Shown here: piece after piece, positions 53,440-63,660 of the stretch
How positions within the stretch are numbered: position 1 is the stretch's first letter
Layout of the letters: the number at the start of each line of letters is the position of its first letter
From: Euglena gracilis
Taxonomy: Eukaryota > Euglenida > Euglenophyceae > Euglenales
Assembly (NCBI GenBank): GCA_039621445.1
Contig: CP154954.1
Coordinates: 67,614,714-67,678,713, forward strand
Reading direction: 5' to 3'
DNA: 64,000 bases
The notes under the pieces: model-generated
The model's database searches: none
Told to the model about the DNA's origin: nothing
What the model saw: the letters and a program-made list of their open reading frames with translations, nothing else
Translations under genes and position numbers: made by a program

Positions 53440-53690
53440 TAAGACAGAGAATACATAGGCACATATTAATGTGTATGTTATGTAAATATTATGTATCTAT
53501 ATACACATATAAACATATGTATGTACATATGCGCATGTCTGTATACACATATAAATACATGCGCGTATGTATATGTATACGTGTAGGTATACCTCCCCCC
53601 TTGTCTAAGCATATGTATGTATAGGTATGTATACGCACGTATATGCACATATACCCATGTATTTGTGGAGATGTGTGGGTACGTCCCTAC
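53440..53690. repeat. TATGTA/TACATA microsatellite
   Basis: About 240 bp of imperfect ATACACATATGTATGT repeats, interrupted at 53,592 by CCTCCCCCCTTGTCTAAGCA, a piece of element E. Confidence 0.85.
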
Positions 53691-54077
53691 CTCTCCCCCT
53701 TGTCTAAGCACCGGAAAGGATGGGTAAGAACCAGGGGGGTGGTGCTTTGTTTGTCAAAATATGGGTAAGAACCAAGGGGGTGATGCTCAGACAAGGAGGA
53801 AATTCTTCACTGCAAAAAAAATCCGGCGCTTCGCGCCGAAAAGCAAAATTTTCCCTTATTTTGGGGGTCCACTATTGCACTTATGGGCACTTGGATGGAA
53901 AAATCAACAATATCTCACCAAGCCAGGCTTCAGAAATTTCCAAAATTTCAAAATTCTCGAGAAATGTCTCTTAAAAACGCACCCAAAATAAGCCTCCCCG
54001 AGAAGATGACCTTTAAAAAGATGGGTAAGAACCGGGGGGTGCAGACAAGGGTGGGGCTTAGACAAGGGGGGGAGGAA
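53688..54077. mobile_element. TIR element E, copy 3 (about 390 bp)
   Basis: Starts TACCTCTCCCCCTTGTCTAA and ends GGGGCTTAGACAAGGGGGGG. The interior is homologous to 7,829-8,240, including the GGCGCTTCGCGCCGAAAAG hairpin and CAACAATATCTC. Lies between the aminopeptidase start and the BRCT gene. Confidence 0.8.
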
Positions 54078-56470
54078 CGATACCACAGCGTGAATCTCTC
54101 TGGGATTCAATAATCGATGTCAATCTCACCCCAAAAATTTGTCGAGTGGCAGGTCGGCAGGAGACCATGCACTTTCATTCTTCTGTCAGTCATTCAACCA
54201 GTCAGCTTCTTTCCCAAATCTTGTCAGGGACAGAGGAAATTTATCCTTCAAGTTTCCATACTGACTTTCTTTTGTTGCCCCCCCCCCCCGCAAACGGTTT
54301 CCCATGCACTGTGGTCCAGGGACCCTCCACGGGGTCAGTGAGGGAGGGTTCAGCCGTCTGTACTGATAAACCATTCGCTGTCAGGAAAATTCAATACTGG
54401 ACCACTTTAACATGGCCGACATTGAATTCAAACATTCATTTTGAGCTCCAATTTGTTTTAACAGCGACCACCAAATCAAGCTGGTGAATGTGAATTCAGT
54501 TTGCAGGACACAGGGGGTTGCGGGGAAATCAAAATACCATTTGATAAGGCATTTTACCGACTCCAATTTAGGTCTCCAGACATTTCCTTTGATTTTGTTT
54601 CATTTCCGAGATATTTTGGAAACACCGAAAGCAACCCAAAATGACCCCAGAAATGGGCCATTGGCCGAAAAATGGCCGTAACCCACAAAAAGGCCAACTG
54701 AAGTCCTGGCTAAACACCACTGAAATCTTGAGCATCCAGGCAAAATGCCTCTCCAAACGGTCAACCCAACAGAACAAATTCAGGGGCTCGGGATGACCTG
54801 CCACTGAAATGCATGACGGGTGAGGCTATGGGATTGCGTGTTTGCAACAGAGAGGTCCGGTGGCGAGAAGGGAGGAGGACGGGGACAGAGGTGAGAAGTA
54901 AGTCGAATGGGGAATGGGAGGCCTGTGGTGGAGAAGGAGGGACCATTCAGACAGCCCGTGGTTCTGGGGGGTCAGTCCTCCCAGAACTCATGGAAGAGAG
55001 CGTCTGCGATAGGCTGAGCTGGGGACAGGGTTTGCCTGGTGGTTACTCAGAGGGTTGGGGAATCACTGGACGATACTGCTCTCCGAACGCTGGGGGGGGG
55101 GGGGGCAATAGACGAAGGAAGCATTTTATCCTGAAGGAGCACGTGAAAACCTCAAAAAAAAGAAGTGTCCTCTGACTGGTGGGGGGCAGGGGTTTTTTTT
55201 TTTAAGACCGGGGGTCCCGGGGGACCCACCAACTTTCCCCCAAAAAGTGGCCAAAAATCGCGAAAATGCTAAAATAGCACCTTTTTCAAAACTGTTCGGC
55301 GCCGAAAAGTACATCCTCCCCGGAATGGGGGGCTCGGCCAGACCCCCCCCCCCGGGGTCCAAGACCAAAAAAAAACCCCTGAAAAGGTTAATCGTTGGAC
55401 GTCGGGGAGAGGTGCATCAATCCCTGGTCTCAGAGCTTCTGGGCCGGGTGGATGACAGCGCCGCGGCACCAGGAGCAGAAGTGCCACCGATGCCTTGTTA
55501 CCTATGGGATGACTCACTGCAAAGAGCTCTGCTTTTGGGGAACCCGGACAATCCTGCAGTTCATTCAAGTTTTTTGAATAGCCGAGGCTTGAAATCACCC
55601 AATTCCCTGTACCCGTTGACATCGTGCGGTTGATCATACACGTGATGATGCTGGGTCCTTCTTCCATTCCTTTTCTTTGCCCTTCGTCTAGGCTTCGAAT
55701 GAACTCCCTCTCCTGCGTCCAGTGAATGGCAACGTCCAATCAAAGGGTGACTGTTGGACAAGGGCATTTTGCAAACCAAAACGCAACAAAGGCGTCCCCT
55801 CATCCGCAATCACTGGACATGAATCACAGGGGGGGGAGGACGTATTTCCAACTGCTTTAGGTATTCAATTCCAACGAATACATTTCCTCGGGACAAAGGC
55901 CAGCTCAATGAGGAACTGAATAGTTCATCGGGTTGAGTGACAGCGTCATTGCTTTTGAGCAGGAGACACGCAGGTGTCCCTTCCAATTTCCTGACAACAG
56001 CCGTGTCCATTTTTTGTCGGGTCCACCACTGCCATTCCTGGCCACCACCGCCTCCCGGGTCCCGGGCACGGCGAGTGCCGTCCTGGACTTCCTCCAAGGC
56101 TGGGGACAAGGCCATGCAATCGCAGGGCAGCAGGGTTTAACATGTTGCCCCCCCTCTCCCCCCCCCTCAAACCAGGGTGGGCTGGACCCTCGAAAAAAGG
56201 CGATTCAAACGCGCAGAAAAGCTAAGGTTTTCATGCATTTGGGTGTCTGGTGCCAAGTTCAAAATCATCACTTTTGTAAGGTTAGGAATGCCTTTTGGCT
56301 CTAAAAATAGGCAATTTGTTGGTCGAAAATTCAAAGTGACAAAGAACTGGCGGAAAGTTTGCCGGCGGAGAGTTTGGTTTCCGGGAGATATCAGGTGGAA
56401 ATGCACAGTTTTTTGACGCCAGCTTTCCCCTCAAACCGGAGTAGTTGCCCCCGGCTTGACGTGGGTGAAG
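54078..56470. other. region between BRCT and aminopeptidase genes
   Basis: The 3' part of the BRCT gene may lie here, but no further exon could be recognised. A 101-codon minus frame at 55,810-56,115 is protein-like without a known motif. An element F copy sits at 55,187-55,380. Confidence 0.4.
55187..55380. mobile_element. CAGGG-terminal element F, copy 3
   Basis: Starts CAGGGGTTTTTTTTTTTAAG and ends GACCAAAAAAAAACCCCTG. Shares AAATAGCACCTTTTTCAAAA and TTCGGCGCCGAAAAGTACAT with the other copies. No 8-bp duplication is visible around it. Confidence 0.75.
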
Positions 56471-56479
56471 CGACTGCGT

Positions 56480-56575
56480 GGGCCGGGCCCGCTTGCTGCG
56501 GAGGAGCAGCGTCGCCTTCCACTGGCCGGGGTCCGGCATCTCCTTCAGCAACGTGGCCAGGATGAAGTCGGGGCA
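56480..56575 (-). CDS. BRCT-protein exon 6
   Basis: Encodes CPDFILATLLKEMPDPGQWK, then ATLLLRSKRARP. It starts after CTGCCGCT and the preceding intron starts GGGCAG, so splicing signals are exact and phase is kept. The segment follows BRCT 2 and has no domain I recognise. The 3' edge is approximate. Confidence 0.65.
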
Positions 56576-59500
56576 AGCGGCAGCCGGGGAAATGAAACCC
56601 CTGACATCCGGATCGCGCCTTGCTCCCGTTTTGAGTTGATGGAAGGAAGCTTCACGGAAGGCCACGGGTTTGTGAAAGGTGGGGGGGGGGGTTGTGTGAA
56701 TAAACAAATTTCGAAAATACAAATTTTGAAAATGCAAATTTTGAAAACACAAATTTTGAAAACACAAATTTTGAAAATACAAATTTTGAAGAAAAAAAAA
56801 AGGCAAATAACGTTGCAGCACACAGACCAATGAAAAAAGGACAAACAAAACAGAAACAAAACAAGAAGGTGAGAAAGAAAATGAGCGCCCCTTGTTCCAC
56901 ACTGGCCCACTGCCAGACTGCCCCTTCGCAGTGTTGAGGTACAGGATGTCGGCGAGGTCCTCGTTGACCAGTGGGAACAGCTTGACGGCCAGTACCAGGC
57001 TTCTTTTTAAGACCCGGGGGGGAGGGGGGGGTCCCCCACCAACCCAGCCCGGCACAGGACACCCCCCCCCCGGGGGATCCCCTAAAATCCGGCTGCCTGA
57101 GGGCATTTCCCAAAACAATTTCGCGCTTCGCGAAAACCACACCCGGGCCTCCGGCCCGGGACCCCACCCTCTGGGGTCCGCCCCAGGCCCACCCACCCAC
57201 CCCCTCCCCTCCCGGGGGGTCTTCTGACGGAAAGAAGCCCGGCCAGTACCTGCCGGCAGTGCTTCTGGTCGAAGAACACGTGCGTTGCCCGGCGGACGTC
57301 GGCCGGGGCCAGCACGGCGGCGCTGCCCTTCTCCAGGATGCGGCTGAAGTGGTTGGCCGCGGCCACCGCCCCCTCCAGGGCTGAAACTTAACCTCCCTCC
57401 CTCCCGGGAAATGTTCTGGAGGACCTGTCACTTAGGCGGCCGGATTCGCACTTGAGCTTTTTTCCTTTGGATGCGCGCAATTGCGCAAATGTACCATTTT
57501 TTTGTAACCCCTGGGACCCTGTACCCTGACACCCAGAACACGATTTAAGAACCGTTACACCCATCTATTGGAGGGGATTAACTCCCAGTGGTCTGGTGTG
57601 CATGCTGCTTACCGGGTGACGTTAATAGGGCTGGGGGTGGGACTGGTGCTGTTGTACATCAAACGGGAGAGAGGCACACACCCTTGTCACGACACTTGGA
57701 AACGGTGCTGACGTGCTGGCTGAACTGGCTGTGATACTACCGCCACCGGTGAGAACACACGGGGCCTCATTAGATCACACCACCACAGACACACAGACTA
57801 CGTGAGGCAGCCGTCACGCAATTGATGTGTGTTTATGCGCGCAATTGCGCAAATAAAAACAATTGTGTTTATGGGCGCATATGCGCAAATAAAACGTAAA
57901 CCGGTGATGATAAAATGAAGTGTTGGTGGGCGCAAATGCGCGCACAAACTTATTTGGTGGTGTGCGCATTTGCGCAAATGCGCGCACCAACACGTTTATG
58001 TTTACTTGCGCAAATGCGCCCATCAACATGTAAACCCCCCCCCCAAATAACACACCCCCCCAAATAACACACCCCCCCCCCAAATAACACACCCCCCCTC
58101 GGGGGCCGATTTCGAGCGCCCAAATAACACACCCCCCCTGTTTTCCTTTGGTTTTCCATGTAAAAATAACACACCCCCCCAAATAACACACCCCCCCCTG
58201 GGGCCCCAGTTCGGGTGCCCAAATAACACACCGGGGGGGGGTGTTATTTGGGGGGGGGGTTTACTTTTACTTTCCATGTTAAAAGAAATAAATGAGGACC
58301 ATGACCCTACGAGGTTTAAAAACGTGATGGGCGTGTTGGTGCGCGCAATTGCGCAAATAAACATAATTACGTTTGTGCGCGCATTTGCGCAAATGCGCGC
58401 ACCAACACTTTATACACCACTTCAAAATGATGTGTTTGTAGGAGCCTTAGAGCACACAAACAAAGTTGTGTTTATTTGCGCAAATGAGCGCACCAACACA
58501 CATGAGTTGTGCGACACCATCTCCTCCTCCGTGACAGCTGGCGAACACAATTCTTCACGTCAACCAATGGTTTGCACCACGATTACATGCTGATGAAATT
58601 TGTGGTGAGAGGTGGTGTGGAGTGTTCACTGGAACACGGCATGTGACTGGCCAAAATTTGCCTGTCTTACGTGTGTACATTTGTACTGCTGTTACCCGGC
58701 CCACACGACCTGTTGTTTTGGAGTCATCCGTTTGGCAGTTAAACGTAATGAATTGATGACGTGCAAACGACCTGTTACTGTTCGACACCTTTTCTGCAAC
58801 AGGACTGCGTTACAAGAAGACAAAATTTGGCACCTGAAATATCCGGGACGTGTGGGGCCGGAGTCCGTTTTACAGTTTTCTTTGCCATTTTTCCCTTGAA
58901 AAACGTAAAAAACACCGGTTTTTGCGCATAATTTGGGGGGAGTGGGTCCCACCGCTTTGATGCACCCAATCCAGTGGTAAAGGTTCAACACTTCCTTGCA
59001 CCCAAAGGAACGGGTGCTTGAGGGCTACCTCTCTCCGGCTGCTGGTTGCCATGCACTGGCACCACGTCATACCCCCAGTCTTACACCCTGGTTGCGGGGT
59101 ATAACGCGGTCGCTGTGGTGGGTGTCGTTGCACCGGGGAAGTGGATGCTGACCTGTTGGGTGCTGAAGCATCAGCAGCTGATGGGGCTTTAACAGCGGAG
59201 CCCAGGCCGCAGGTCAGCGGCAGGGCCCTTGGGACCCAAAAATTGGTGCCGGTGGAGGTGGACCGTTACTGGGCGGCTATGCACGCACCTTCTGGAGATC
59301 CTATGTCTCCATCTTTTGTGGGACCTGTCAATGGTCAAAAAACGGCACAATAAAACCATATACCGGAGGAGACGGTGTGGTCATTTGCTTTCAACCCATT
59401 CAGAAGCCACTAAGGGTAGTTGCAGGAGGGCCAAATGCAATCGTTTTCTACTCCGCCATAAGTTGTTTATTTGCGCATTTGCGCGCATCACGTTGTTTGT

Positions 59501-62500
59501 GAGCGCAAATGCGCAAATAAACATAGTAAATTGTGCAGTTTCTTCATGCAGTTTTTTGCACATTTGAGCCCACAAACAACGTGATGCGCGCAAATGCGCA
59601 AATAAACCACATCTGCTGTCAGTGTTTGACGGTTGTGTTTTGCGTCACACTATTCTGTGTGTTTATTTGCGCAAATGCGCGCACCAACACAATTATGTTT
59701 TATGCGCGCATTTGCGCAAATGCGCGCATAAAACATAATTTTTGTTGGTGCGCGCATTGCGCCCATAAGCTTGCGCCGTTGACAAACAGTGTGACAAATT
59801 CACCAACTGACTGAGGGATGGTCCCTCAGTCCGTACCGTCAGGGCCTCTATGTCACACCGTTTATCAACGGCGTCAGTTCATGGGTGCCAAAGCCCAATC
59901 CCAGAAGGACAAAATTGTGTTGATGCGCGCAATTGCGCGCATCAACATAAACATGTTGGTGCGCGCATTTGCGCGCATAAACACAATTTTGTCCTTCCAG
60001 TGTTTGGCTTCTTCTGCAGGGTTCTTTGCCACACAACTGGTTCTGCGCATCCCGGGTACAAGCCGGGTGGGAGACACCCGTTCCCCTTTATCCCCTTCAT
60101 TCCCTACGAACCCTATTTCATCCCCTCTGCGCATCCATTGCCCAACACCCCGTACTTACTTTCCTTCCCCTGTGTCCTTGTCGCCGGCTTGGTCACACCG
60201 CACCCACACCCCCCGGCACCTCCTCCCCGCGCTTTGGCAAACAGCCCCAAAACACCACACCAAGGCGCCGCAAACAAAGTTGTCCGGCAAACACCCAGGA
60301 CACACACCGCCGGCAGCTCGGACACACCCGGGGACACAGCCGAAAGGAGCAACAAGGGCAGTAAAGGTCCCGTTCCTATGGTGCTTTTTTGCGTTTTTTT
60401 CCCTGTGGGCCAGCAAGGTCCCGGGGGTTTCGACGTACAAAGTCCATTTCCACACACACCTCAAAAACACCATTTTTCGCCAAAGTCCCGGGGGTCTCAC
60501 AGCCAAAATCAGAATTTCGCTCATTTTTTGTTTGTACTCTCTTGTTCACGTGTTTTCAAACCCCCCTGACCTTCACAGCCGAAACAAAGCAGAATCAAAA
60601 AAATCGTAAATGCGCGCAAGTGCGCAAATAAAACGAAAAAAGCTTAAGTGCGAATCCGGCCGCCTAAGTGTCATGTTCTGGAGGACCTGTCAGGGTCAGA
60701 CTTTTAATTAGTGCGCCACAATTAAATAATTTATCAATCAATTAATTTATATTAATCAATTTGTTAATTAATTAATTTACTATTAATCAATTTGTCAATT
60801 AATTAATTTGTCTGTAGCACATGTGCACACACCAAGGTTGTTGCTGCGGCGCACAAAAACAAATTTGATGCGACGTAGGTGGTTACAACAAAACCTCTGC
60901 GGCACTTGAAAAAGATTTTCTGTGGCGAAAAATCCTTAAACTGCGGTCAGGATCTCACCCAGGGAGCTGTCAGGTACTGGCTGACCTGGAAGTCCAGTAC
61001 AGGATGCTGTTTCCCGGGGGCTGGAAGCCCCCTCTCCTCACTCCTGTGGTGGAGGGATTGTGGGATTCCTATTCAGCCAGCCCTCCACACCAACACATTT
61101 TTGGGCATTTGAGCCCACCCAGCAAGAGCTTTCAAAACGACGTGGAGGACCACAGGGGAGGTGTGGGGGCGAGGGTGCTCTCGTTGCCTTCGTCAGAGGC
61201 GCTTCCCCGGGTCAATGAAAGGCCAAACCACATGCGGGGATATGGCGGTTCCAGTTGTTTGGGGCACCTTCCGAGTCCGTTTGCAGTTCCACCCGGGCTC
61301 AATGTGACAAATCCCCGGGTGGCTCGGAGGGCGCCGGAAGGCCGGCCCACACCGGTGGTGCCGGGGGGGGATGGCCGGCCCAACCCCTCAGTGTACAGCA
61401 CGCAGCGCCAGCCCGCGAAGGGCCGGCCGCCGGCCAGGCGCCAGTGGCGGGCCTGCATCGCTGGCATCCCGTATTGCTGACCGACCCGAGGGTGGGGGGG
61501 GGTCACGTTAACCTGCAAAAAAAAACCAGTCACACTTTTCACTTGACAAAAACTAGTCACACACTTCCACCTTTCCCCCCAGCTGGAAATGGCTCAAAAT
61601 CAATGGATTTTGAGCCATTTTTTATAAATAAAAAATTTATAAAAAAAATTATAAAAAAACACTGCGCGTTCGGCGCATGTGGCCACTTTCGGCCAGGCCT
61701 GGCTGTCCAGATCCAAAAACCAGTCAAGCAATCCGAAGAGGCCCAGTCACTCCCTGGGGGTACTTGGTTTTTCAGTCAGACACGCCTTAAGCAATGGTAT
61801 GATCGCCATCTCGCGCTCCACCTTGCTGTCGCACTGCGCGCCGGTCCACTCATGAACGTCCTCCAGCAGCCAGTGGGGACAGGGCTGGGGTTCCCTCTTG
61901 GTCTGTTCCCATGTGTGTCAGATTACTACAAGCATTGCTCGTGTATGATTTTATGAATAATGTTTGTACATCATTATACATAATGATTTATGCATTTGGC
62001 CCCAGATCAATATGGATCACACAACCAAAACATTTTACTGGTTCTAAATGAGAGAGAGCGCGCACGCGCCCGCGCATGAGAATTGCACCAATCTGAATCT
62101 AAAAGAGACAAAATCAAATACAAGATTCCAAACACGAAGCAACACGCACAGATGAAAAAGGGCAATTGTGTTCCACAAGAATGCCGTCACGCCTTGTGCA
62201 ACGGAGTCACCAACGTCACCAGTCAACGTACAGTCACGTCCTCGGGGTGTTCATCATATGATTGGTGCTTAAAATTAGATTCATTTGAGTTGCCTGCAAC
62301 GTTGGACATCGGGGAGAACACAATTGTCTTGCTCTTGTCTGTTGGGAGGGGGCAGGCATCAGCCCGGGGCGCCTGCCCCGAGAGGCCGGCCCATAGTGGC
62401 CCTGAGCGACCAGCGAGGTGGCTCAGGGTGACGTACCGCTCTGTCCGAGGCTGGGCAGCCCCACACGCCGATTGGAGACCCAATCCACCACCGTCTGGCG

Positions 62501-63115
62501 CTGACGCGTCGGCGAGAGGCTGACTCGTGAGAACCTGCAGATTCATCCGCCTCAACTGTCGGAGTCTGGCAGCGCGACCTCAGACAGAAATGCAGCCCAC
62601 ACCCTCCCTCCAATCTGAATGAACGGCCAACGCCTGTGAAAAAAACTGGTGCCAAACTATTGGCGCTTTTCAAACTGACCTAATCCTCTCGAAAAATGCC
62701 AACCATCTTTCACATTCACATCTTTCACATTGGGTCAATTTGAATGTTATAATTAAGTTGAATTTTAATTAACTATTTAATTACCATTTGATAATTATTA
62801 ATAAATAATTCAATTTCAATTAATCAATTTAATTGAATTTAATTTAATATAATTAATTCGTTTATTTTTCAATGTAAGATACATTTAATTTGCATTTGAC
62901 AAAATGGCACACCGTGCAGCTTTCGACACCGAGCCCGGGGCCACGCAGGGGAGGATCCACTTGCCGCCCGCCATCGACGCCAGCACCTTCTCGCACTTTG
63001 TCAGCTTCTCCGCCACGAGGTGGGTCCAGTCCAGCGCGGCGTCGTGGACAAGGACGCCCCCCAGCGCCGCGATGCAGTCCTGCAGCTGCTGCTTCTTGCG
63101 CCGCCCCTTGAAGCC
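56480..63115 (-). CDS. tandem-BRCT protein (MDC1/PTIP/Rtt107-like arrangement), partial split gene
   Basis: BRCT pairs bind phosphorylated partners such as damage-marked histone; the likely role is a nuclear DNA-damage scaffold. Six exons join in phase. BRCT 1: KQQLQDCIAALGGVLVHDAA, THLVAEKLTKCEKVLASMAG, GGKWILPYWLLEDVHEW with the conserved Trp. BRCT 2: GGRPFAGWRCVLYTEGA, NHFSRILEKGSAAVLAP, VRRATHVFFDQ, VKLFPLVNEDLADILYLN. The linker YGMPAMQARHW fits the short spacer between paired BRCTs. The start and N-terminal exons lie beyond 63,115 or were not recognised; the end lies below 56,480. Intron 3 holds a 3.2-kb TIR element, and two introns are themselves mobile elements. Family assignment beyond tandem BRCT is uncertain. 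Confidence 0.75.
56700..56790. repeat. AAATTTTGAAAATAC tandem repeat
   Basis: Six 15-bp units (CAAATTTTGAAAATA and close variants) inside intron 5 of the BRCT gene. Confidence 0.95.
56924..56986 (-). CDS. BRCT-protein exon 5
   Basis: 21 codons, VKLFPLVNEDLADILYLNTA then K, the C-terminal helix of BRCT 2. Phase 0 on both sides. The exon directly abuts one copy of the target duplication of the element that forms the preceding intron. Confidence 0.8.
56996..57241. mobile_element. CAGGCTT-terminal element that forms an entire intron
   Basis: Starts CAGGCTTCTTTTTAAGACCC and ends GGTCTTCTGACGGAAAGAAG plus CCCG. It is flanked by perfect 8-bp repeats GCCAGTAC at 56,988 and 57,242. Removing the 246-bp element and one repeat copy restores CAG GTA CTG GCC GTC AAG (QVLAVK) without gap, so element plus one target copy equals the intron (254 bp). 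The centre has TTTCGCGCTTCGCGAAAACC. Confidence 0.92.
57241..57370 (-). CDS. BRCT-protein exon 4
   Basis: Encodes AVAAANHFSRILEKGSAAVL, then APADVRRATHVFFDQKHCRQ and VLA, the core of BRCT 2 (RILE.GGA.VL...ATHVF). The 5' edge follows CTGGAGGG. Confidence 0.8.
57830..59990. repeat. GCGCAAATGCGC palindrome array in element G copy 2
   Basis: At least ten inverted repeats with TTTGCGCAAATGCGCGCACC arms. The positions correspond to those in copy 1, but arm lengths differ. Confidence 0.85.
58030..58264. mobile_element. CCCAAATAACAC palindromic element I, copy 2
   Basis: Starts GTAAACCCCCCCCCCAAATA and ends with the complement. Shares the unique GGGGGCCGATTTCGAGCGCC and TTTTCCTTTGGTTTTCCATG middle with copy 1. 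Nested in element G. Confidence 0.88.
60700..60810. repeat. TTAATTAATT-rich segment
   Basis: About 110 bp of ATTAATTTA/AATCAATTTGT repeats next to the right end of element G; a similar stretch lies at 62,745-62,865. Confidence 0.8.
61385..61470 (-). CDS. BRCT-protein exon 3
   Basis: Encodes GMPAMQARHWRLAGGRPFAG, then WRCVLYTE. It covers the inter-BRCT linker and the first strand of BRCT 2 (PFAGWR.VL). Phase joins exon 4 as TE-GAVAAA. Confidence 0.78.
61471..61803. mobile_element. family B element coextensive with an intron
   Basis: On the gene strand the intron starts ATCATACCATTGCTTAAGG and ends CGGGTCGGTCAGCAATAC, the family B terminal repeats, with AACCAGTCACAC and CCAGTCACTCCC motifs inside. 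The exon edges GATGGCGA and GATGCCAG may be a degraded target duplication. The splice sites therefore lie at the element ends. Confidence 0.75.
61804..61874 (-). CDS. BRCT-protein exon 2
   Basis: Encodes YWLLEDVHEWTGAQCDSKVE, then REMA, with the BRCT-invariant Trp in YWLLED. The 5' edge follows CTGTCCCC. Confidence 0.8.
62345..62530. other. GC-rich island in intron 1 of the BRCT gene
   Basis: Both strands are open over 60-100 codons (minus: TERYVTLSHLAGRSGPLWAG). It is not needed for the BRCT model, which joins exon 1 to exon 2 in phase without it. Unrecognised. Confidence 0.2.
62745..62870. repeat. TTAATTAA/AATTGAATT-rich segment
   Basis: About 120 bp of almost pure A/T directly downstream (gene sense) of BRCT exon 1. 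Confidence 0.8.
62947..63115 (-). CDS. BRCT-protein exon 1 as recognised
   Basis: Encodes GFKGRRKKQQLQDCIAALGG, then VLVHDAALDWTHLVAEKLTK and VLASMAGGKWILP: strand 1, helix 1 (LGG), the THLVA strand and GKWILP of BRCT 1. Upstream exons are expected but not seen; the 5' edge is approximate. Confidence 0.78.
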
Positions 63116-63219
63116 GGGGGTGGGCCTGCACCCAATTTTGCCATAAATAGGGAGGAACTCTCCGCAAATACAGTGGTCATCATTGTTTGAATGGTGGCGC
63201 GCCATCTCAAAAAAAATAA

Positions 63220-63460
63220 TGATGGCATATCATTTACACAAAAATATGTCACACATCATAATGTCATAATATCAAAAATGATATAATATCATATTTAAAA
63301 ATGCAATGCAATACATGTCATATGCTTAAATGGCAGCCTTTAACTACTGCCCCCCCCCCCGGGGTCCAGCAGTTCAACGAGGTGGGGAGGTCCAGCTTCT
63401 TAAATGCAAACTGATGGGGGTTTCGACGGCACTTTTTTGGTGTTTTCCGTTATTTTTGGG
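63220..63460. other. AT-rich stretch, nothing recognised
   Basis: Contains imperfect CATAATGTCATAATATC repeats and a poly-C/poly-G pair at 63,352. No coding similarity. Confidence 0.5.
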
Positions 63461-63462
63461 GG

Positions 63463-63660
63463 CAGGGTTAGGGTTATAGTTATCGTTCCAAAAGGGATTC
63501 AGGTTGGCCCAGGCCGAAGTTAGAGGCCAAAATTCGGGACTAAATTGGGCCTAATTTTAGCCTTCATTGAGTTTTTCAAAAGGCCTAAATCCTAACCCTA
63601 ACCCTATTCCAACTTACCCTAACCCTATCCTTTTCACATAACCCAAGCCATAACCCTAAA
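63463..63660. repeat. interstitial telomere-like repeats, inverted pair
   Basis: GGGTTAGGGTTATAG at 63,466 faces CCTAACCCTAACCCTATT at 63,591, followed by further CCCTAACCCTA. The interior contains CCTAATTTTAGCCTTCATTG, comparable with TTTAGCCTAAATTACAG in the pair at 16.0 kb. Confidence 0.75.

Larger units (their letters stand above)
57429..60670. mobile_element. large TIR element G, copy 2 (3.24 kb)
   Basis: Starts CACTTAGGCGGCCGGATTCG and ends CGAATCCGGCCGCCTAAGTG. It is flanked by an unusually long direct repeat, ATGTTCTGGAGGACCTGT(CA), at 57,411 and 60,673. The interior follows copy 1 in order, with the same palindromes and a CAGCAGCTGATGGGGC segment, and contains nested element I. No transposase frame is visible. 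Lies in intron 3 of the BRCT gene. Confidence 0.88.

Noticed and set aside
56480-57370. Exons at 56.5-57.4 kb as N-terminal exons of the aminopeptidase
   Set aside because: They encode BRCT 2 and join in phase with BRCT exons upstream; the aminopeptidase N-terminus is complete at 53,370.
63590-63660. A chromosome end at the right side of the window
   Set aside because: The CCCTAA tract is short and degenerate, part of an inverted pair, and is followed by ordinary sequence.
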